The position numbers and the translations under genes are program-made. Of a DNA stretch of 64,000 bases, positions 59,127 to 64,000 are shown in pieces. Source of the stretch: an uncultured Muribaculaceae bacterium (GTDB lineage Bacteria > Bacteroidota > Bacteroidia > Bacteroidales > Muribaculaceae); contig CAJTUF010000012.1 of the NCBI GenBank assembly GCA_910579675.1, positions 22,264 through 86,263 on the forward strand. The letters run 5' to 3'. The notes beneath the pieces were generated by a model that saw only the letters and a list, made by a program, of their open reading frames with translations, was not told where the DNA came from and searched no databases. Each line of letters starts with the position of its first letter. Position 1 is the first letter of the stretch.

Positions 59127-60785
59127 ATGTCACAAGAAATAATGCGGATAGCGGCCTCTTTCTGCCGCCGCCATCCGGCATGGGCTGTCATGATTGCCGC
59201 GGCTGTGATGCTGGTGATCCCCGCCGCCCTCACTCCATTCAACACAAAAGGCGAGCCGCGCGAGGCCATCGTTGCCCTTTCGATGCTAATGAGCGGCGAT
59301 TGGGTGCTTCCTGTTAGTTTTGGCGCCGATATTCCCTACAAGCCCCCATTTCTGGCATGGATGATTGCTATGCTGTCGCTCCCCTTCGGTAGTGTGAGCG
59401 AGCTCACTGCGCGCCTCCCGAGCATACTGGCCTGTATGGCCATTGGTGCCACTGTGGCTTCATTTGTGAGGCGTGATATGGGATGGAGCGGTGGCCGGGC
59501 CTTTGCCGCCGCCCTTCTTACCATCACCACGGTCGAAGTGTGGAGGGGCGCCGGTGCCTGCCGCGTCGACATGGTGCTCACGGCGGCAATAACCGGTGCG
59601 TGTGTCACCCTCTACCGTCTGGCGCTCTACGGTGGGGTGGGACGGTTTGCCGGAGCTGTGGCCCTGATGACGGTGGCTGTGCTCACCAAAGGGCCTGTGG
59701 GCATGGTGCTCCCTTGTCTGATTATAGCCGTGTGGGCAATTGGCGCCCGTCTCGGGAGCCGACGCTTCTGGACCCTCGCCGCCATTGTAGCAGCTGCCGC
59801 ATTGCTGAGCCTCGTGATTCCGGCATGGTGGTATGCCGAAGCATACCGCCGGGGTGGGAGAGAGTTTCTCGACCTCGCGATGGAGGAAAATTTCGGCCGC
59901 ATGACTGGCACCATGAGCTATGCCAGCCACAACAATCCATGGTGGTATAATCTCCAGACTCTCGTGGCCGGACTTCTGCCCTACACCCTCATTCCTGTAC
60001 TCGCTCTCTTTGAAGTGCGACGCCCTTCCGGCTCCCGCATCTTTCGCAATATGGGCCGGGCATCTCTTCTGGCTGTGGCGGCGTGTGTGGTCACGCTCGT
60101 GTTCTACACCATCCCGTCGAGCAAGCGCAGTGTGTATCTTCTACCCATTTACCCGTTCATCGCTCCCGGCCTGCTCTGGTTGTGGGAGTGGCTTGCCATC
60201 CGGTCGCCCAAGGTTGAGCGGCTGTTCGGATCGTTGATCACCATTGTGGCGGTCGTGGTGGCCGTAGCACTCCTTGCCGCCCCATTCCAGCCATGGCTCA
60301 GTGAGGTGAGTCTGATAGCCTCCCTGCTATCAGCTGTCGCAGTGGGCACCGTGGTGATCATAGCCCGGCACAGCGGCCCTGTCAAATCGACTTTGGCCAT
60401 GATAGCCACCATCTACACGGCCATCGGCATAGCCATACTCCCCCCCGTGATGACAGCCAAGACCGACCGCGGCATGGCCTGCACCGTGGCCGCAACCGCC
60501 GGGCCTGCTGATCCAGTGTGGGAGCTGATCACCGACGATCCGCTCCTACGCTATTACACGATCGGCTTCTACCTCTCCGACCGCATCCGCCAACTCCCCG
60601 ATGAGATACCGGCAGGAGGCGGATGGCTGCTCACATCGCCCGACGATGCCGCCGCATATCTTGCAGCACATCCAGGCATAAGCCTTACACCCGTCGCCGA
60701 GAAGCGCAAGAGCTGCGACACCCGCCGCCCCATGGCCCTATACCGGCTCGACAATACCAACTCAATTCATTCCTCCGACCGATGA
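59127..60785 (+). CDS. ArnT-like membrane glycosyltransferase (GT83/GT39 type)
   Basis: This 552-residue polytopic membrane protein has around ten predicted helices. The first periplasmic loop carries KGEPREAIVAL, and YKPPFLAW follows. Both are typical of ArnT-type transferases that move a sugar from undecaprenyl phosphate to lipid A or another lipid. RVDMVLTAAI and the long hydrophobic stretches agree. The gene ends inside the start of the GH16 gene (ATGA overlap). Confidence 0.88.
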   Translation: MSQEIMRIAASFCRRHPAWAVMIAAAVMLVIPAALTPFNTKGEPREAIVALSMLMSGDWVLPVSFGADIPYKPPFLAWMIAMLSLPFGSVSELTARLPSILACMAIGATVASFVRRDMGWSGGRAFAAALLTITTVEVWRGAGACRVDMVLTAAITGACVTLYRLALYGGVGRFAGAVALMTVAVLTKGPVGMVLPCLIIAVWAIGARLGSRRFWTLAAIVAAAALLSLVIPAWWYAEAYRRGGREFLDLAMEENFGRMTGTMSYASHNNPWWYNLQTLVAGLLPYTLIPVLALFEVRRPSGSRIFRNMGRASLLAVAACVVTLVFYTIPSSKRSVYLLPIYPFIAPGLLWLWEWLAIRSPKVERLFGSLITIVAVVVAVALLAAPFQPWLSEVSLIASLLSAVAVGTVVIIARHSGPVKSTLAMIATIYTAIGIAILPPVMTAKTDRGMACTVAATAGPADPVWELITDDPLLRYYTIGFYLSDRIRQLPDEIPAGGGWLLTSPDDAAAYLAAHPGISLTPVAEKRKSCDTRRPMALYRLDNTNSIHSSDR

Positions 60786-61678
60786 TTTCACTCCCCCGCC
60801 TCATCGCCGCATGGGCGATGCTCCCGCTTCTCACATCCTGCGCCTCCGGCTCATCAGCATCAAACGATGCAGCCGTGCCCGACTCAATAGCCAATGCCTA
60901 CAAAGCTGATGGCTACACCCTCGTGTGGCACGACGAATTCGACGGGCCCTCAACCGTACCGTCGCCCGACTCCTACATAATTCCCACCCGGGGCAATTCG
61001 GCCTGGGCCCGCTTCATATCCTCGCGCCCCGGGCTCATGGAAGTGGCCGACGGAGTGCTGTCGATGCGCTGCAAGCCCAATCCCGACTCTCTCCGGAGCG
61101 AGGCCGATCCGGGCGCCATGGTGAGCGGTGCCATATGCACCCGGGAGCGATTCTCATTCAATGGCGGACGTATCGAAGCCCGAATGCGTGTTGAAGGGCA
61201 TCCCGGATCTTTCCCCGCCTTCTGGCTCATGCCTGTGAGCCAGCCCGACGGGTGGCCCGTGTCGGGCGAAATCGACATCTTTGAGTCGATCAACGACGAA
61301 AACATCGCCTATGCCACACTCCATACCGGGCGCTCTGGGGGCGATGACATAAATACCCCCGGCTATCAGGTCCCCGCCACAATCGCCGATTGGCATGTAT
61401 ATGGTCTCGACTGGGACACCGACTCCATGCACTTCACCCTCGATGGCGAAGTGAGAGGAAGTGTGTCGCGATCCACAGTCAGAGAGGGCCTTTGGCCGTT
61501 TCCCGACAATGAGTTTTACATCATCCTCAATCAAAGCGTAGGGATGGAAGGGGGATGGGCGCAACCTGCCGACACCACCCATACATATCTCACCGAAGTA
61601 GACTGGGTACGCGTGTACCAACGCCCCGGCCACACCGCTACTGGAGCAGCCACATCACCATCACCCGTCAGCCGGTGA
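60782..61678 (+). CDS. GH16-family glycoside hydrolase (second copy)
   Basis: This is a 298-residue lipoprotein with lipobox LLTSC (residues 16-20) and the GH16 fold. The catalytic motif E163-I-D165-I-F-E168 is complete, unlike the copy at 24386-25231. FPAFWLMP and the closing TEVDWVRVYQRP agree. It probably cleaves beta-glucans or similar glycans at the cell surface. It starts at 60782, overlapping the ArnT-like gene by 4 bases, so the two are translated together. Confidence 0.92.
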   Translation: MISLPRLIAAWAMLPLLTSCASGSSASNDAAVPDSIANAYKADGYTLVWHDEFDGPSTVPSPDSYIIPTRGNSAWARFISSRPGLMEVADGVLSMRCKPNPDSLRSEADPGAMVSGAICTRERFSFNGGRIEARMRVEGHPGSFPAFWLMPVSQPDGWPVSGEIDIFESINDENIAYATLHTGRSGGDDINTPGYQVPATIADWHVYGLDWDTDSMHFTLDGEVRGSVSRSTVREGLWPFPDNEFYIILNQSVGMEGGWAQPADTTHTYLTEVDWVRVYQRPGHTATGAATSPSPVSR

Positions 61679-61771
61679 GACAAGGCCTCCGGCAATCAAT
61701 AATAATTTACAAAATTGAGCCGCGTGTCCCCTTTTTATCTCACCGACCGCTACAATGTTGAAATAAAATAG

Positions 61772-61779
61772 TATATTTG
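61772..61779 (+). promoter_or_regulatory. -7 box of the sialate-lyase family gene
   Basis: TATATTTG matches TAnnTTTG and lies 42 bases before the ATG at 61822. Confidence 0.55.
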
Positions 61780-61821
61780 CCGGAAGTAACATCAATCTCC
61801 TAACACCCTTAACAACTACCC

Positions 61822-62754
61822 ATGGAATTTGAAAAGATCACGGGTCTTATCGATGCCCCGTTCACTCCCTTCACTCCCGAAGGCGACCTCAACCTCGAAC
61901 CCATTCCCGCCTATGCCAATATGCTCCGTGCCAACGGCATGAAGGGCGTGTTTATCAACGGCTCATCGGGTGAAGGCTATATGCTCACCGACGACGAGCG
62001 CAAGCGCCTCGCCGAAGCCTGGATCGCCGCCGTGGGCAAAAACGATCCCGACTTCAAGGTGATAGTCCATGTGGGCTCTTGCTGCCTCCGCTCCTCGCGC
62101 GAGCTCGCCCGCCACGCTGCCGAGATAGGCGCATGGGGCATCGGCGCCATGGCTCCCCCCTTCCCCAAGATCGGCCGTGTCGAGGAACTTGTGAAATATA
62201 TCGAAGAAATAGCTTCGGCTGCTCCCGAGCTCCCCTTCTACTATTATCATATCCCCGCCTTCAACGGCGCTTTCCTCCCCATGCTCGACCTCCTCAAGGC
62301 TGTCGACGGCCGCGTACCCAACTTTGCCGGCATCAAATACACCTTCGAGAGCCTCTATGAGTACAATCAGTGCCGCCTCTACGAAAACGGCAAGTTTGAC
62401 ATGCTCCACGGTCAAGATGAGACCATCCTCGCTTCTCTCGCACAGGGGGGCGCCCGGGGCGGTATCGGCGGCACCACCAACTACAATGGCCGCGAACTCA
62501 ACGCCATCATCGAAGCTTGGAACCACGGTGACATCGAAGCCGCCCGCGAGCATCAGAACTTCTCGCAGGAGGTGATCAACGTGATCTGCCGCTACCGTGG
62601 CAACATCGTGGGCGGAAAACGCATCATGAAGCTCATCGGACTCGACCTCGGTCCCAACCGAGTGCCTTTCCGCAACATGACCGACGAAGAGGAAGAAAAG
62701 ATGCGCGAGGAGCTCAACGCCATCGACTTCTTCTGCCGCTGCAACAAACTCTGA
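61822..62754 (+). CDS. nanA: N-acetylneuraminate lyase / DapA-family aldolase
   Basis: This 310-residue TIM-barrel aldolase fits the sialic acid lyase branch. NGSSGEG is the substrate-carboxylate loop, Y142 in FYYYHIP and the Schiff-base lysine K172 in AGIKYT are at the family spacing, and GGIGGTTNY follows. It would split N-acetylneuraminate into N-acetylmannosamine and pyruvate in the cytoplasm. Other members of the family cannot be excluded. No sialidase or epimerase lies nearby. Confidence 0.85.
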   Translation: MEFEKITGLIDAPFTPFTPEGDLNLEPIPAYANMLRANGMKGVFINGSSGEGYMLTDDERKRLAEAWIAAVGKNDPDFKVIVHVGSCCLRSSRELARHAAEIGAWGIGAMAPPFPKIGRVEELVKYIEEIASAAPELPFYYYHIPAFNGAFLPMLDLLKAVDGRVPNFAGIKYTFESLYEYNQCRLYENGKFDMLHGQDETILASLAQGGARGGIGGTTNYNGRELNAIIEAWNHGDIEAAREHQNFSQEVINVICRYRGNIVGGKRIMKLIGLDLGPNRVPFRNMTDEEEEKMREELNAIDFFCRCNKL

Positions 62755-62774
62755 TCTCAGATACTTCAACTGAC

Positions 62775-62826
62775 ATATCGTTTCCCTGCCCGTATGTAGG
62801 CCGGGAAACGATATGTTGCTTTTTAC
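62775..62826 (+). terminator. Terminator after the sialate-lyase family gene
   Basis: ATATCGTTTCCC (62775-62786) pairs perfectly with GGGAAACGATAT (62803-62814), then GTTGCTTTTT. It lies within 10 bases of the start of the next gene, so that gene may be transcribed by read-through. Confidence 0.85.
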
Positions 62827-62833
62827 ACCTGGC

Positions 62834-63910
62834 ATGAAACACCTCGCAGAAGCCTCTGTTGGCGCCTTTGTAATGCTCGCTACCTCTTGCTCCACTTCAG
62901 GCGCTGGAGACACTGCCGCTATGCAGTCGTTGGATCTTTCATCGGAAATAGTAAGACTGGCTGATGACAATCTCATTCTCGGACGCCCTCTGGCCTTGGA
63001 AAAAGTGGGTGAGTCGCTACTTGTGTCCGACATACAATCACCCTATGGACTATTATGGATCGATCTTACCGCCCGACGCAAGATGATTCCTCTGCTTCCC
63101 ATCGGCGAAGGCCCCGGCGAATACGACCGGGTCAGCGTCTTGTCGATTTTTCCGGGTGACTACCCCTCCATTGGAATCTACGAAGCCAACAAAAATGTGT
63201 TCCACGAGTTCACTCTTGGCGACACTGCCGCAACGATGATCCGCGGGTTCAAACCCGAAGGAAACGCATGGGGGTTAACCCCACTTGCCAATGGCCGCTA
63301 TGTGACCATCGGCAGCTACGACAACCATTATGACCTCTTCACCCTCTACGACAGCGAGGGACATCTGACCGGACGCTACGGCAACCGCCCTATGCCTGAT
63401 GAGGTCAAAGATTTGCCTCCGGTGGCAGCCACTGCCGCATATCAGTATATGCCCCTCGTATCGCCCGACGGCACACGCGTTGCAGCAATACCATCCATGG
63501 GCGAGGCAGCAGCATTCTACAAGGTGAGCGGCGACTCGCTTGTTGAGGTGGCTGAATTTTTCAACAAGGTAGCCGATGCTGACCACAACTTCCGCAATGG
63601 GGAATATTATGGCGTTTCGGGCCATGTTCCCATGGGGTTTATAGCCAGCTCATCCAACGACAAGGGGGTATACATACTCACATCCTCACTCCCTATGTAT
63701 AACGACAAGAATGAGTTTGACTCCGAATGTTTTACCGGGAGCAGGATCATTGTATATGACTGGGATGGCAACCAGACCGGCGAGTATAATCTCGACCGGC
63801 GCGTGAAAATATTCACGGCTCCCGACGACAATGGCGTGATTTATGCCATAACAGAGGATAATTGCGATCCGACAATCATATCATTTACCATCCCCGGCTA
63901 TAACGACTGA
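62834..63910 (+). CDS. 6-bladed beta-propeller lipoprotein (BF3164-like, second copy)
   Basis: This 358-residue lipoprotein starts at MKHLAEASVG, because the upstream ATG lies in the terminator hairpin. The lipobox is TSC near residue 19. GEGPGEYDRVS and a closing VYDWDGNQTGEYNL mark the propeller family shared with 48307-49506. No promoter is visible between the hairpin and the gene. Function unknown. Confidence 0.87.
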   Translation: MKHLAEASVGAFVMLATSCSTSGAGDTAAMQSLDLSSEIVRLADDNLILGRPLALEKVGESLLVSDIQSPYGLLWIDLTARRKMIPLLPIGEGPGEYDRVSVLSIFPGDYPSIGIYEANKNVFHEFTLGDTAATMIRGFKPEGNAWGLTPLANGRYVTIGSYDNHYDLFTLYDSEGHLTGRYGNRPMPDEVKDLPPVAATAAYQYMPLVSPDGTRVAAIPSMGEAAAFYKVSGDSLVEVAEFFNKVADADHNFRNGEYYGVSGHVPMGFIASSSNDKGVYILTSSLPMYNDKNEFDSECFTGSRIIVYDWDGNQTGEYNLDRRVKIFTAPDDNGVIYAITEDNCDPTIISFTIPGYND

Positions 63911-63932
63911 GCCGGCTATCATAAAAAGATTA

Positions 63933-63969
63933 CGGGCGGGAGCTATGTGTCGCACACGGCTCCCGCCCG
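63933..63969 (+). terminator. Terminator after the last propeller gene
   Basis: CGGGCGGGAGC pairs perfectly with GCTCCCGCCCG. The T-run after it is short (TTT). Confidence 0.75.
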
Positions 63970-64000
63970 ATTTGGGGGTATCTATCTATCAATCTATCAC

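Overview
The window is a GC-rich chromosome segment of a gut-type Bacteroidales bacterium, most like the Muribaculaceae. The grounds are two SusC/SusD pairs, serine-type sulfatases and several glycoside hydrolases, a type IX secretion protein (PorU), a PPi-dependent phosphofructokinase, FtsX-DUF3098-UppP-TruB-QueA synteny, and Bacteroidetes promoters. Most promoters read TTG, about 20 bases, then TAnnTTTG; they occur before both tRNA genes and many protein genes. No name below comes from a database search.

Layout. 1-2.7 kb: 3' part of porU and a beta-propeller gene remnant. 2.7-12.1 kb, minus strand: a lipoprotein gene, a sulfatase-SusD-SusC operon and a second sulfatase, which together look like a locus for using sulfated glycans. 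12.3 kb: tRNA-Pro, followed to about 15.6 kb by a visibly AT-richer island holding a truncated group II intron, an RteC-like remnant, a three-gene cassette (unknown protein, PIN nuclease, HigA-type repressor) and a PH-like membrane protein gene. 15.8-19.1 kb: pheT and yebC. 19.2-23.9 kb, minus: an S9 peptidase, a lipoprotein and two metallo-beta-lactamase-fold proteins in a tight operon. 24.1 kb: initiator tRNA. 24.4-29 kb, minus: GH16, an ABC transporter and PPi-phosphofructokinase. 29-37.8 kb, minus: a GH110 alpha-galactosidase with a secreted protein, then a second SusC/SusD pair.

38.6-43.3 kb, plus: ftsX, DUF3098, uppP, truB, queA and a YigZ-type gene. 43.4-49.5 kb, plus: a tiny acidic lipoprotein, GH97, a NagB-like/PIG-L fusion and a beta-propeller lipoprotein. 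50.1-56.9 kb, plus: Rel (p)ppGpp enzyme, PgpH-like HD phosphodiesterase, DUF4919 and a double esterase. 56.9-59.0 kb, minus: ychF and a lipid kinase. 59.1-63.9 kb, plus: an ArnT-like glycosyltransferase, a second GH16, a sialate-lyase family protein and another beta-propeller lipoprotein.

The observation I consider most unusual is a structured intergenic repeat. It has four copies, two near 38.2-38.5 kb and two near 49.5-49.8 kb. Each copy has a nearly invariant 22-nt loop closed by an 8-bp stem whose sequence differs in every copy yet always stays self-complementary. This is the covariation expected of a selected RNA or DNA structure. Second is the low-GC PIN/HigA cassette with an unknown first gene. 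Third is a SusC gene whose signal peptide is intact but whose start position reads ATA.
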